The notes under the pieces: generated by a model
Told to the model about the DNA's origin: nothing
The model's database searches: none
Seen by the model: only the letters and a program-made list of their open reading frames with translations
Shown here: piece after piece, positions 43,553-53,178 of the stretch
Layout of the letters: each line of letters starts with the position of its first letter
How positions within the stretch are numbered: the stretch's first letter is position 1
Origin: Rhizobiaceae bacterium
GTDB taxonomy: Bacteria > Pseudomonadota > Alphaproteobacteria > Rhizobiales > Rhizobiaceae
Length of the DNA: 64,000 nt
Direction of reading: 5' to 3'
Assembly: GCA_027483885.1 (NCBI GenBank)
Contig: JAIXTO010000154.1
Span: 1-64,000 of the forward strand
Position numbers and translations under genes: made by a program

Positions 43553-46500
43553 TTACACCCCAAACACCTTCAACACCTCGTCCCCGAAGTGATTGATCAC
43601 CTTCACCGCGATCCGCCCCGTGCTCGGTCGCGCAAACGGCCGTGAGGTGTCTGAATAGAGCGTCTCCCAGGCATCCGGGTCGATCTCGGCCTTCAGCGCC
43701 GTCTTCAGCGATTTGTAGGGGTCGTTCGCGCCGAGGAAATAGGCGTGGCGGACGAAGAAGCTTTCTTCGTCGTAATCGGTGTCGATGAACCAGGCGGCGA
43801 TGCCCTTGACGTCGTCAGAACGGATTTCGCCGGTGGAGGGGTCGAAGACGTCGACGCCGTGGACCTTGACCTTGATCTCGCCGCCGGGCGCGTCGAGGAT
43901 TTCCACGTCCGGTTCGCCGAAGACGACGAAGAGGTTGCCCTTGCCGGTGTTCTTCAGGTCCTCGGCCATGTGCAGGTCGGGGTTCATGCGGGCTTTGAGG
44001 ATGGCAAGCGGGCCGAGGCGGTTGAGGTCGGTCGCCTGGGCGTCGAAATTGAAGGCGCAGGCGATCAGCACGTCGAAACGGGCGTCCGATGCCTCGCGGG
44101 CGGCAGCGGTGATCTGGCTTCGGGTCAGCGTGCCGAATTCCGGGCCGATCAGGATCGCCGCACGTTTTTCCACCGCGCCGCCATCGGCATACCGACCCTC
44201 GGCGGCAATGTAATTGCCGGGCCAGGGGGTGATGGCGCTGAAATGGATGGTGTCGCGCTTTTCGAGTTGATGAACGCCGGCGGTGCGCAGGTGCGAAAGC
44301 ACCATTTCGCCGAAATCCGCTTCCGGCATGTTGGATGGCGTCGAGGCGCGTGTGGTGATTGCGCCGGATGCCGCAAGCTCTGCGCCCAGCGTATCCTCGC
44401 GGGCGGCGATAACACGGTGCGGCGACAGGCTTTCGACGGTGAAGGGGCCGGCGACGCGCACCTTCGTCTTGTCCTCATAGGGTCGGTCATAAAGCAGCTC
44501 GACATCGGCCGCGCGGGCAATCGAGGCGTCGATTTCCTTCTGGCGCGCAATGCGGCCCTCCCACCAAGCGGTGTGTAACTTCACGGCCTCGGCATCCTCC
44601 CACGCGTCGAGCGGTTCCTGTGGCAGGGTGTCGAGGGTCAGGAAGCGGCCGAGCGACAGGTTGATGCCATCGAGCGCCTTCTGGCGGGCGGCGTGCGATT
44701 GGCCCGCATCGCGCGCCGTGGGCAGCGCCTCGGCGGCGGCTTTTGGCCAGGGCGCACCAGCCGGGCGGGGTATTTCCCACTCTTCCCATGTTGTCTTGCG
44801 TCGCTCGTTCAGGGCCTGCCGCAGCGGTTCCAGCATCGCCTGCCACTTCTCCCAGATCACGTCGATTTCGGCATTGTTGGCAATACTTTTCAGCGTGATA
44901 TGCGGTGCGCGGTCATATACAAAGCCTTGGCGGATATCACCTGTGACGGCGGCGTCAGCGAGGATTTTGCCCGAGACATCCTGCTCCTTAGCGCGGCCCT
45001 CTCGACTGTCGGCCAGCATATAATAGGGATAGCGTGCGCTCATCAGTCGAGTGCGAGCCAGCGCCAGCGCCACGCGTGACGTGTCGATGGTAATCCAGCG
45101 GCGGCCCCATTGCTCTGCGACAAAGGCTGTGGTGCCGGAGCCACAGGTCGGATCGAGGACGAGGTCGCCTGGATCAGTCGCCATTAGCATGCAACGTTGG
45201 ACAATACTTGTGCTGGTCTGGACAACGTAGACAATTCCGGCTGCGCCAGCGACGTCCGTCCAAATGTTCGATACGGGAAATGCGGCGAAGTCGTCGATGA
45301 AACGAACGTAAGCTATTGTATCCTTTCGCTTTTCAATGCGCGCTGCACGCGAGAGTGTAGCAAGCCCTTTAAGCGAAGTTTTCCAGTTCGAACTCTCGCC
45401 TGAATGATAACGTTTGCCCTGAAACATCCATGCAGCGGTTGTATTCGTTCGCACTCCACTCGAGATAAGACTTGTTAGCTGATAAGGACGAGCATCGGTC
45501 GCAATCTGCTTAACTCCTCCTTTTTCCTCCTTGGTCATCGTTCGAGATGAAGTGTCTTCGAACCTCAAACGGTCGTATCGAGCGCCACTGCCTTCACCGA
45601 CTCCAACCTCTTTCCTAAAGTAAAGCTGACGATACTTCGTCATCGGCCGTCTTTTTCCAAACCAAATCACATAGTCTGCGACATTGGGGATGAACGAGGT
45701 CTCCTGCCCCCCAGTCTTGCGAAGGCTTATTAGTGAAATGAAATTCTCCTCTCCAAACACCTCATCCATGACCGCCCGGACGCGATGAACATTCTCGTCG
45801 CCGATCTGAACGAAGATCGAGCCGCTTTCGGTCAACAATTCCCGTGCCACCGTCAAGCGGTCGCGCAGATAGGTGAGATAGGAGTGGATGCCGTCCTTCC
45901 AGGTGTCGCGAAAGGCCTTCACCTGTTCCGGCTCTCGCGAAACGTCTTCCTTCTTGCCGTCCTTCACATCCCGGCTCATGGTCGAGACCTGCCAGTTCGA
46001 ATTGAACTTGATGCCATAGGGCGGGTCGAAATAGATGCACTGCACCTTGCCGCGCATCTCCTCGCGCTCGGCAAGGCTTGCCATTACCTGCAGGCTGTCG
46101 CCGAGAATCATACGATTCTGCCAGTGTTTGGTATGCTGGTAGAATTCGGCACGCGCCTCCGGATCGGCAATGCCGTTGAAATCGGCAAACAGATCAGGCG
46201 CATCGGTGTTTTGCTGGCGGGTGCTGGTGGTGCGGCGCTTCAGGTCGTCGATGATTGCCTTGGGGTGCACCTTTTCCTGAATGTAGAGCGGCGGCGCGTT
46301 GACCACGAGATCGGACCAATCCTGCCGGTCCTTGCCGCGCCAGACAAGCTGGGCATCGCCGATCTCGATCTCGCCGGTTTCGGCAAGCTTGCGCATCTGC
46401 GCCGGCGTGATCTTGATCTTTGCACCGTTCCAGATGATCTGCGGATCGCGGTCCATGTCCCTGTCGCGCACCGCGCCGTCTGCCAGCGGACGATCCCGCG

Positions 46501-46645
46501 GCACCCGCATCTCGCGCGCGGCCTCGCCCAGCATTTCCTCCTGCTGCTCGTAAAGCGACGCCATCTCGGCCGTCGGATTGTTCAGCCGCACCGCCTTGTC
46601 ATGGGTGAGGGTGGACACGTCTTTTTCGCGCGGGGTCTTGGCCAT
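43553..46645 (-). CDS. Type III-like adenine DNA methyltransferase (Mod)
   Basis: A 1030-residue protein with the beta-class motif order: DPPY at 207-210 (CIYFDPPYGIKF), target-recognition region (about 290-480), then the SAM motif DPTCGSGTTAFVAEQW from 498. This predicts N6-adenine (or N4-cytosine) methylation. The roughly 470-residue C-terminal extension is larger than in typical Mod proteins. GC content drops from about 63-65% to about 50% across 45,190-45,780, the recognition region. It starts one base after the previous gene's stop and belongs with the Res-like protein at 49970. Confidence 0.9.
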   Translation of the reverse strand: MAKTPREKDVSTLTHDKAVRLNNPTAEMASLYEQQEEMLGEAAREMRVPRDRPLADGAVRDRDMDRDPQIIWNGAKIKITPAQMRKLAETGEIEIGDAQLVWRGKDRQDWSDLVVNAPPLYIQEKVHPKAIIDDLKRRTTSTRQQNTDAPDLFADFNGIADPEARAEFYQHTKHWQNRMILGDSLQVMASLAEREEMRGKVQCIYFDPPYGIKFNSNWQVSTMSRDVKDGKKEDVSREPEQVKAFRDTWKDGIHSYLTYLRDRLTVARELLTESGSIFVQIGDENVHRVRAVMDEVFGEENFISLISLRKTGGQETSFIPNVADYVIWFGKRRPMTKYRQLYFRKEVGVGEGSGARYDRLRFEDTSSRTMTKEEKGGVKQIATDARPYQLTSLISSGVRTNTTAAWMFQGKRYHSGESSNWKTSLKGLATLSRAARIEKRKDTIAYVRFIDDFAAFPVSNIWTDVAGAAGIVYVVQTSTSIVQRCMLMATDPGDLVLDPTCGSGTTAFVAEQWGRRWITIDTSRVALALARTRLMSARYPYYMLADSREGRAKEQDVSGKILADAAVTGDIRQGFVYDRAPHITLKSIANNAEIDVIWEKWQAMLEPLRQALNERRKTTWEEWEIPRPAGAPWPKAAAEALPTARDAGQSHAARQKALDGINLSLGRFLTLDTLPQEPLDAWEDAEAVKLHTAWWEGRIARQKEIDASIARAADVELLYDRPYEDKTKVRVAGPFTVESLSPHRVIAAREDTLGAELAASGAITTRASTPSNMPEADFGEMVLSHLRTAGVHQLEKRDTIHFSAITPWPGNYIAAEGRYADGGAVEKRAAILIGPEFGTLTRSQITAAAREASDARFDVLIACAFNFDAQATDLNRLGPLAILKARMNPDLHMAEDLKNTGKGNLFVVFGEPDVEILDAPGGEIKVKVHGVDVFDPSTGEIRSDDVKGIAAWFIDTDYDEESFFVRHAYFLGANDPYKSLKTALKAEIDPDAWETLYSDTSRPFARPSTGRIAVKVINHFGDEVLKVFGV

Positions 46646-46646
46646 G

Positions 46647-47252
46647 TCAGGATGCCTGCTGGTTTCTCATTGTGGTAAGGAGCGCCTCAAAGCGATCAAT
46701 GATGCTGTGGATGTAATCGAGTGCTTCGCGAAGGGGGCGTAATGCCTCATCGAAGTTCTCCTCTTCGGCTCCTTTTGCCAGGACATCCTTATCAACCCGG
46801 ACCGGCAGAAACAGGCTCGGCTCATCATCAAAAACGAAACGGGTATCGTTGAAGCCAATGGCACGGCTCTGGATGAACTTCTTCCACGGTGTCTTTGGGA
46901 ATTCATTTTGGAGAAACCGAAACCCCATCCCGCCTCGACCTTCCGCGCATAGCTTGGTCAGCCGGAAATAATCGTTGCCATCGCGCCATTGGCCGGTATC
47001 GCCGGAACGATATTCTAGACCGAACCAGGCATTCCATTTATCCCCTGTCACCCAGTGTTGTGGCGCGACTGCAGCATCGTCGTTATCTTGCCAATTCGCA
47101 GTGCTGTGCCAGCCCTTTGGCGTCGCCCAGTCTTCGATGAGCGCATCAATTTTTCCCGCGATGCGATTCTGAAGCAGTTCAAACCGCCGTGCGCCTTCAT
47201 CTAGGTCTGCGATATTAAGGATAAGAAGCTTATGTAGTTCATTGGAAAACAT
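46647..47252 (-). CDS. Small protein between nuclease and methyltransferase (DUF4268-like?)
   Basis: A 201-residue protein beginning MFSNELHKLLILNIADLDEG. The middle (WNAWFGLEYRSGDTGQWRDG) is aromatic and beta-like, and the C-terminus is a helix (YIHSIIDRFEALLTTMRNQQ). I do not recognise it with confidence. The ATG at 47252 has GAGG just upstream and lies 7 bases after the nuclease stop; a longer frame upstream lies inside that gene. It may be a partner or inhibitor of the adjacent nuclease. Confidence 0.75.
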   Translation of the reverse strand: MFSNELHKLLILNIADLDEGARRFELLQNRIAGKIDALIEDWATPKGWHSTANWQDNDDAAVAPQHWVTGDKWNAWFGLEYRSGDTGQWRDGNDYFRLTKLCAEGRGGMGFRFLQNEFPKTPWKKFIQSRAIGFNDTRFVFDDEPSLFLPVRVDKDVLAKGAEEENFDEALRPLREALDYIHSIIDRFEALLTTMRNQQAS

Positions 47253-47259
47253 GGGGACC

Positions 47260-48060
47260 TCAGTGCAATCTTTTAACGTGTGCTGCGAACTGCCGGACGA
47301 CCGCTCCTGACACCGTCGCTTCCTGCGACACCGGAACTGCCTTCCATATGGCATCGGCAACGTCAGTCCAGAGCAGATGGATGACCTCAGCAGGTGCATC
47401 ATCGGGAAGATTTCTGCTGAGGTATAGCAGGCAAACGACTGGCTTCTTCTGGATGCTGGCTCGTGTATGCGCGAGCTTCAGATAGTTTTGCAGCTGATTG
47501 TCACCTTGCCGGGCGTTGATCTTTACCTCGATAAAAATGACGGCGTTCTGCGCATCAATCACAAGGTCCACTCGGTTGTTCGTGTCGCCGAAAGATGAAT
47601 GCTCGACGGCAAGTTGATAGTGGCGACCTAACTGCACGTGGTGCAAACCCTTTGCCGGGTGTTTCCGGGCCAGAATGTCCAATAAGGCTTCGAGAATCTT
47701 GGAGCCAAAGCCGTGGCTTCCGCGACCATCGAGCAGCCAGCCCAGCACGGCTGCGGTCGGGACTTCCTTTTGTTTGAGGCCCGCAATGGTCCAAACGTTC
47801 AAGAGCGTGCCATCGTGTCGCGATGCCGTCAGACCGCTTCGGAGATCGGCAAGAAACGATGAAAAGCGGACCGTGTCGAGTGTACGCTCAGGCACACGGT
47901 GCGCCGGAATACTTTCCCGCCTGAAGTCGGCAATAGCATCAAACAATGCGCTGAGACGCATCGCTCGCGCTTGCGCCATCTTCTCCTGTGGATGCAACGC
48001 GATTTGCAGCTGATCCAGAAAGCGGGCGATCCGATCAAGGCTTTGCTGCTGCACCGTCAT
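47260..48060 (-). CDS. PD-(D/E)XK nuclease-family protein
   Basis: A 266-residue protein with a nuclease core at about 155-215: NNRVDLVIDAQNAVIFIEVK gives the Asp and the E-x-K pair, followed by INARQGDNQLQNYLKLAHTR. The N-terminus (about 1-90) is helical. It starts as ATGA over the stop of the DUF262 gene, so the two are translationally coupled. It is embedded in the restriction module and could add DNA cutting. Confidence 0.85.
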   Translation of the reverse strand: MTVQQQSLDRIARFLDQLQIALHPQEKMAQARAMRLSALFDAIADFRRESIPAHRVPERTLDTVRFSSFLADLRSGLTASRHDGTLLNVWTIAGLKQKEVPTAAVLGWLLDGRGSHGFGSKILEALLDILARKHPAKGLHHVQLGRHYQLAVEHSSFGDTNNRVDLVIDAQNAVIFIEVKINARQGDNQLQNYLKLAHTRASIQKKPVVCLLYLSRNLPDDAPAEVIHLLWTDVADAIWKAVPVSQEATVSGAVVRQFAAHVKRLH

Positions 48061-49970
48061 TGTGCTGCCACCGTGAACTCGGCCTCTTCCTCGTCCTCAT
48101 CCAACTCGTCGGAATAGTCGCCGGTGCTCGCAATGGCTACAGGCGACTGCTTGCCCATCGCATGCTCAATCAGGCTCAAGAGAGCTTTCTGGCGCGCATC
48201 CATGAAGGCGACAAAATCGTCAGCACGAAGAAGGGCCGGCTCGATCAGATGCGACGTCAGACACCCGTCGAGCTTGGCAGGATCGATGGCAGAGGCGTCG
48301 GCGCTGCCCGTTTCCAATTTTGAAAGGTAGGCCGAGGGTGCCACACCACCGATGATGCGGTTCGTTCGGTAGGACAGAGGCGTCTTGTTGATGATGGAAT
48401 CATAGATGTCCGATTTGATCCCTCGGTCCTCGCACCATTTCTTCGGGAAGATGTGGTGGATATCGACACTCTCGCCGAAGAAGACTGTGTGGTCGAATTC
48501 CTGGCCGGAGCGAAAGTCTTTGGCTTTCTCCTTCATCAGCAGGGCATTCACACCCTTGTAGGCAGCTGAAAGACGCATGCGCATCGTTTTCAGGCGTTCA
48601 GGCCGGAATGAGGCTTCGGACACTGTCGCGGGCACTTTGCCGCCGGCCAGCCAGACAGGCACTTCCAGAAAATCACGCGAGATGCGGCTCTCGACCGCCG
48701 AACCATAAAGCTCGCCCAAGACGCCGCACCAGTACCACTTTGTCAGCTTGTCACGGTTCGCCTCGAGTTCCCATGCGTCGCCGATGTCAGCAAGGATGGC
48801 AGCGAGGGGGATGATCTGCGTCTGGTAGGGCAGATCGAACAACCGGTAGACCCGTTGGGTGAAGAGAAACTTTGCAGCCTTCAGGAATCCCTGCTCTGCC
48901 AAATCCTGGTACTGATTGTAGGCCGTCAGAGGCAGATTGAGGAGCGCCTCTCGCTTTCCAGTGACTTGAGGAAGGTCTTTGCCTTCCTTGCCCAAGGCTT
49001 CAGCTGCCCGCCTGAGGTCACGGGTGTAGAACAGCGAGACGACATGGAGGAAATCGGTATTGGCGACGTGGGCCAGTATGCCCTTTTCGGCGTCGGCCAG
49101 CTTCTGTGCATTAACAAAGCGGCCATGCCGTCCCTTGTTGTCGCGCCCGTCGCCATACCAGTCTTTGCGCAGCTCGTGGCCATCAGCGGCATATATGGCG
49201 GTGACAAGTTCGAAGGCGTCTAGCGGCTTGCCTCCGGTGTTGACCTTCTCGAAGACCGTGCAGACGGCTTCCTTCGTGGTGGTCTTGTCGAGCGCGATGA
49301 CGGGCACCTGGTAACCGGTGAAGTTGGCGAGGACCTCGTTGTAGAACTGCTGAACGACAGGCCAGAGTTCCTGCATACGCCCGTTGGCATTCGCCCAGGT
49401 GACGAATTCCATCTGCCAGGCCATCCCATCGAAGACGCGGGATAGAGGGAATACCAGATTTTCGAACTCTTTTTCAGTCGTGGAAAAGTCGCTATCGATC
49501 TGACGATTGAAGTCTGACCGTATAATCTTGTCCGCCGGCACCGAGAGGATTGCATCCTCTCGATCCGAAGAGGCATCCAGCGATTTCCTGATGTCGATGA
49601 AAAACCAGCGCTCGACCGGCTGCTTCTTTGGTGTGATGGTTTTCACCACCTGACCGCGAAGAGTGACCTGGTAAAGCGATGTCATGCGTTGCTGGCCATC
49701 CAGCAGCAGCTCTGCGGGCGAGACTTTGTTTGCGGTTTCCGGAGCACCCTCGATCGTCCGCGGCTTGAAGTTGACGCCGCCCCCAGTCTCCAACGTCATG
49801 AGCGCACCGACCGGGAAGGCGCGGGAAATGGACGCGATCAAGCTCTTGATACGATCTTCGTCCCAGACCCAGCTTCTCTGAAAATCAGGCAACTGCAATT
49901 TGCCGTCGTTGCAGCTCTTGAGGAGGTCGTGGAGCGAAACAGGATTGGTTCGGAATGTTGAGCCCGCCAT
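48057..49970 (-). CDS. DUF262-HNH (GmrSD-type) protein, copy 2
   Basis: The 637-residue product has QRSWVW (31-36) and DGQQR (91-95) in the DUF262 domain, and a C-terminal HNH site VDIHHIFPKKW (about residue 500) followed by RTNRIIGG. It belongs to the DUF262/DUF1524 family. Its start overlaps the Res-like gene stop (TAATG) and its end overlaps the PD-(D/E)XK gene, so it is part of the restriction module rather than a separate locus. An acidic tail (DELDEDEEEAEF) ends the protein. Confidence 0.9.
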   Translation of the reverse strand: MAGSTFRTNPVSLHDLLKSCNDGKLQLPDFQRSWVWDEDRIKSLIASISRAFPVGALMTLETGGGVNFKPRTIEGAPETANKVSPAELLLDGQQRMTSLYQVTLRGQVVKTITPKKQPVERWFFIDIRKSLDASSDREDAILSVPADKIIRSDFNRQIDSDFSTTEKEFENLVFPLSRVFDGMAWQMEFVTWANANGRMQELWPVVQQFYNEVLANFTGYQVPVIALDKTTTKEAVCTVFEKVNTGGKPLDAFELVTAIYAADGHELRKDWYGDGRDNKGRHGRFVNAQKLADAEKGILAHVANTDFLHVVSLFYTRDLRRAAEALGKEGKDLPQVTGKREALLNLPLTAYNQYQDLAEQGFLKAAKFLFTQRVYRLFDLPYQTQIIPLAAILADIGDAWELEANRDKLTKWYWCGVLGELYGSAVESRISRDFLEVPVWLAGGKVPATVSEASFRPERLKTMRMRLSAAYKGVNALLMKEKAKDFRSGQEFDHTVFFGESVDIHHIFPKKWCEDRGIKSDIYDSIINKTPLSYRTNRIIGGVAPSAYLSKLETGSADASAIDPAKLDGCLTSHLIEPALLRADDFVAFMDARQKALLSLIEHAMGKQSPVAIASTGDYSDELDEDEEEAEFTVAAQ

Positions 49971-52900
49971 TACGCCACTTCCATTGCCAGCGTCAGAAAT
50001 GACGCAATCAGTTTCTCGTATTCTTCTTCCATCGCGAAAGCGTCACGAAGTTCCTTGAACGCCCAGCGGCCGTAGGTCTTCAGGTTGTTGACCCCTGGCA
50101 CCCACATGGTTTCCATGGTCTGCGCCTTGATCTGCGCGTCCAGCCCGCGAAAGCCCTTGACCTCGACGATCAGGTTCAGCGGATCATCCGGCCCGTGGCC
50201 GTCATCCAACTGAATGATGAAGTCCGGCAAGTAGCGGCGCGGCACGCTACCGATGCGGTACGGCACTTCGAAGCCCAGCGCCTGGTTCTTGACGTAGGAG
50301 ATGGTTGAGGAATGTGCTTCCACCACGCGGGCAAACTCGGCCTCCCAATCGCTGTCGCAGACCACGTAGTTCACCTGGGACAGCGACGTGCGCCAGAGGT
50401 TCTGCTTGGTGGTGATGAAGGAGACAAAATCTGTGTAGCCATGCGGGTTATACGGATCGAGCATGGCCTTCACGACGCCGGTGCCGTCTTCGCCGGCGCT
50501 GCGCACGATCGCCTGGTAAATTTGCTCGCAGGCTTTTTCCGCCAGCTCTGCATAGGTCAGCATGCCGGCCTTGGTGCCGCCGGTCAGCTTCAGGCACTGG
50601 TTGACCCAGCGTCGGGTAATCGGTTGAAGCTGGTTATAGAGGTAGTAAGGAACGTCCTGATCGGTCTCACGGAAGTAAAGCTCGATCAGCTTTTTGGTCA
50701 GATGAATGGCGACGGTGTTCGGCCGCATGTCGTTTAGGGCGTCCGGCGAAATCTCGTGGCCCTCTCCGACCAGACCTTCCAGCCTGACCCGGCACGGACC
50801 GACCAGTTCGGGCGTCAACGTCAGAGTGGAATCCTCGCTGAATATGGCGGAGAAGTTGTCGGACGGCAGTTCTGTGCGGTAACCGGCGACGCGCGGGAAG
50901 CGGATGGAAAGATTGGCGCGCTCCTTTAGCGCATGGACGCGCGTGGTCGGCTTCGGTGGCGTGCGGACAACCTCCTGCGGCTCCGTCGCAAAATCGAAGG
51001 GGATGCCGAGGATGTCGGCATATTCGGTATTGAACAGACCCCTGTCGTTCAGCTCGTAGGATTGCCGCCGCAGGCCGCGGCCAATCACCTGCTCACAGAG
51101 AAGCTGCGTGCCGAAGGCCCGGACGCCGAGAATGTGGGTGACCGTGTTGGCATCCCAACCTTCCGTCAGCATCGACACAGAGACAACGCAGCGGATTTGC
51201 TCGCCGAGCCGTCCCTTTTGGCCGACGGTGTTCATCACTTCGCGCAGCAGTTCGGACTCCGAAATATTGGCAGCCTCTGCCGCACCATCGCGCTCGGCTT
51301 TCTCACGCTTGAACTGCTCGATCTCGATCTTGGCCATCTCGCGGAAAGCCGGGTCGAGTGCTTCGCCAGATTCCAGCTGTTGGCTGTCGATCAGCAGCGT
51401 GTTCATTCGCGGCAGCCGATTACCGTACTGGTCGAAATTGCTGAACAGCTTCAGATGGCCATGATGCTTGGTGACAAGCTCGTCCTGCTCGGTGCGTTCC
51501 CAGCCCGATACCCATTCATAGACGAGCTTCGAGCTGGCAGTGTTGTTGCACACGACGATGAAGACCGGCGGCACGCCAATGCCTACCTGCTGCCAAGCCT
51601 CATATTCCTTCTGGTAATGGGAATAGAGCGAGTAAAGTGCTGTCTGCAATGGTGCCGGCATCTTGAAGGGGTCAAGCTCGCCGGACTTTCCTGCCCCCTT
51701 CTTCGGCATATCCTTGCCGATGTGATCCCACAGGTTGCGGTAGACCGGCATGGCAGAGTTGACCGAGTTATCGGAGACCGGAACGCGTGGCAGCTTCACG
51801 ATGCCGCATTCAATGGCATCGACCAGGGAGAAGTCGGATACGACCCATGGAAACAGCGTGCCTTCCTCGTAGCCGGAGCCGCGCAGGAAGAATGGCGTTG
51901 CCGAGAGATCGTAGACCGAGCGCAGGCCGACCTTGCGCTTCAAGGCTTCGATGCCGGAAATCCAGAGGCGCGCTGCCTCATTGTTTTCCTTCGCCTCCTC
52001 CTTCTCCTGGCCTTTTAACTCGTCTTCTTCGTTTGTGTTTGGCCTTTCACGATAGCAATGGTGAGCCTCGTCGTTAATGACGACGATATTCTTGAGCTGA
52101 AGCAGATCGCCACAGGCGCGCTGGAGCATCGCCCCTTCGGTTTCCAGCTCTTCGATCTCTTCATTCTTCCAACCCTTCATTAGGCGAAGGCCGACAGCAT
52201 TCAGCTCGTGCGCCTTGCGGCGCTGGAAGACATGATAGTTGACGATTTCAATCTTCGACTTGTTCAGGTCCTGCATCATGTCCTGCGGCACAAGCTCGCG
52301 GGTACGGTAATAGCTGTTGGCGTCTGATGGCTTCAGGACGCGCAGGCGGTCCTTGATCGTGATACCGGGTGCGACGATGAGAAAGCCACGGGAGAACAGG
52401 CTTGAATTTGGCTGGCGCGCCGAATTGATGGATTGCCAGGCGATTAGCATGGCCATGACTGTAGTCTTGCCAGCACCCGTGGCAAGTTTCAGCGCGGTGC
52501 GAAACAGGTCGGGGTTGGCATCCTGATTTGCCTCTTCCAGATGGCGGAAAATATGCGCGTACTGCTTTCGGTTGCGCGCGACCTCCGCAAGCCAGATCGC
52601 TGTCTCTACTGCCTCGACCTGACAATAGAACGGCCGTGCCCCCGAAAATGCGTCGCTGCGCCAGTACTGAAGCAACCGCTGAGTTGTCGGCGTAACACCC
52701 CAGTCGTTAGGGTTGGGCAGGCTGCGCCATGCTGCGATATGCGTGCGGATTTCATTAATGATGGGCGTCGGATTGTAGCGGCTACCACCTTCGCCAGCCT
52801 GGTCGAGGTCGAGAGATGCCTGCTTCTTACCGTCAGCCTTGGTCCTGCGGCTTTTCGGTACCGGCGCGATGTATTTTGAGCGTCGCCGTCCCTCAATGGG

Positions 52901-53002
52901 AGGGTGATCGAGAGGTTCACCATTTTCCGACAAGGCGTGGTGGCGCGTCGGAACCTCATAGGGCGAATTGAGGATCGGCTCAGCGTAGAAAGGTTTCGTC
53001 AT
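49970..53002 (-). CDS. Res-like DEAD/DEAH helicase-nuclease (BPTD_3080-type)
   Basis: A 1010-residue SF2 translocase: Walker A ATGAGKT (174-180), DEAH at 311-314 (VVINDEAHHCYRER), motif VI QVIGRGLRRQSYE. A C-terminal PD-(D/E)XK nuclease has PDFIIQL and LIVEVKGFRG. It resembles type III Res subunits and, from memory, the 'BPTD_3080 family restriction endonuclease' group. It pairs with the Mod-like methyltransferase but is separated from it by three genes. A 176-base gap precedes it, the likely promoter site for the module. Confidence 0.9.
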   Translation of the reverse strand: MTKPFYAEPILNSPYEVPTRHHALSENGEPLDHPPIEGRRRSKYIAPVPKSRRTKADGKKQASLDLDQAGEGGSRYNPTPIINEIRTHIAAWRSLPNPNDWGVTPTTQRLLQYWRSDAFSGARPFYCQVEAVETAIWLAEVARNRKQYAHIFRHLEEANQDANPDLFRTALKLATGAGKTTVMAMLIAWQSINSARQPNSSLFSRGFLIVAPGITIKDRLRVLKPSDANSYYRTRELVPQDMMQDLNKSKIEIVNYHVFQRRKAHELNAVGLRLMKGWKNEEIEELETEGAMLQRACGDLLQLKNIVVINDEAHHCYRERPNTNEEDELKGQEKEEAKENNEAARLWISGIEALKRKVGLRSVYDLSATPFFLRGSGYEEGTLFPWVVSDFSLVDAIECGIVKLPRVPVSDNSVNSAMPVYRNLWDHIGKDMPKKGAGKSGELDPFKMPAPLQTALYSLYSHYQKEYEAWQQVGIGVPPVFIVVCNNTASSKLVYEWVSGWERTEQDELVTKHHGHLKLFSNFDQYGNRLPRMNTLLIDSQQLESGEALDPAFREMAKIEIEQFKREKAERDGAAEAANISESELLREVMNTVGQKGRLGEQIRCVVSVSMLTEGWDANTVTHILGVRAFGTQLLCEQVIGRGLRRQSYELNDRGLFNTEYADILGIPFDFATEPQEVVRTPPKPTTRVHALKERANLSIRFPRVAGYRTELPSDNFSAIFSEDSTLTLTPELVGPCRVRLEGLVGEGHEISPDALNDMRPNTVAIHLTKKLIELYFRETDQDVPYYLYNQLQPITRRWVNQCLKLTGGTKAGMLTYAELAEKACEQIYQAIVRSAGEDGTGVVKAMLDPYNPHGYTDFVSFITTKQNLWRTSLSQVNYVVCDSDWEAEFARVVEAHSSTISYVKNQALGFEVPYRIGSVPRRYLPDFIIQLDDGHGPDDPLNLIVEVKGFRGLDAQIKAQTMETMWVPGVNNLKTYGRWAFKELRDAFAMEEEYEKLIASFLTLAMEVA

Positions 53003-53178
53003 CTGCAGTCGCCCCCAGGAATCAGCGTCCGCATTGAATAGTGCTGGGAAGCAGATTGCAACTCAGGATCAATGGTTTGAGTCAGAGAGAACGAAGTTCA
53101 AGTGGCTGACCACGACATGGTTGTAGAGGAGTAGTGCCGCACGGCCTAAATCGATGGGGAAATAATTTCCGCATCGTG

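Noticed and set aside
43745-44578. A 277-codon plus-strand frame
   Set aside because: Antisense to the C-terminal part of the methyltransferase; repetitive Val/Asp/Ala/Gly composition without domains.
50933-52018. A 361-codon plus-strand frame
   Set aside because: Antisense to the Res-like helicase whose DEAH and nuclease motifs are intact.
43553-53002. BREX or DISARM system
   Set aside because: No BrxC/PglZ/BrxL or DrmA-type genes are present; the methyltransferase and helicase fit a type III-like restriction module better.
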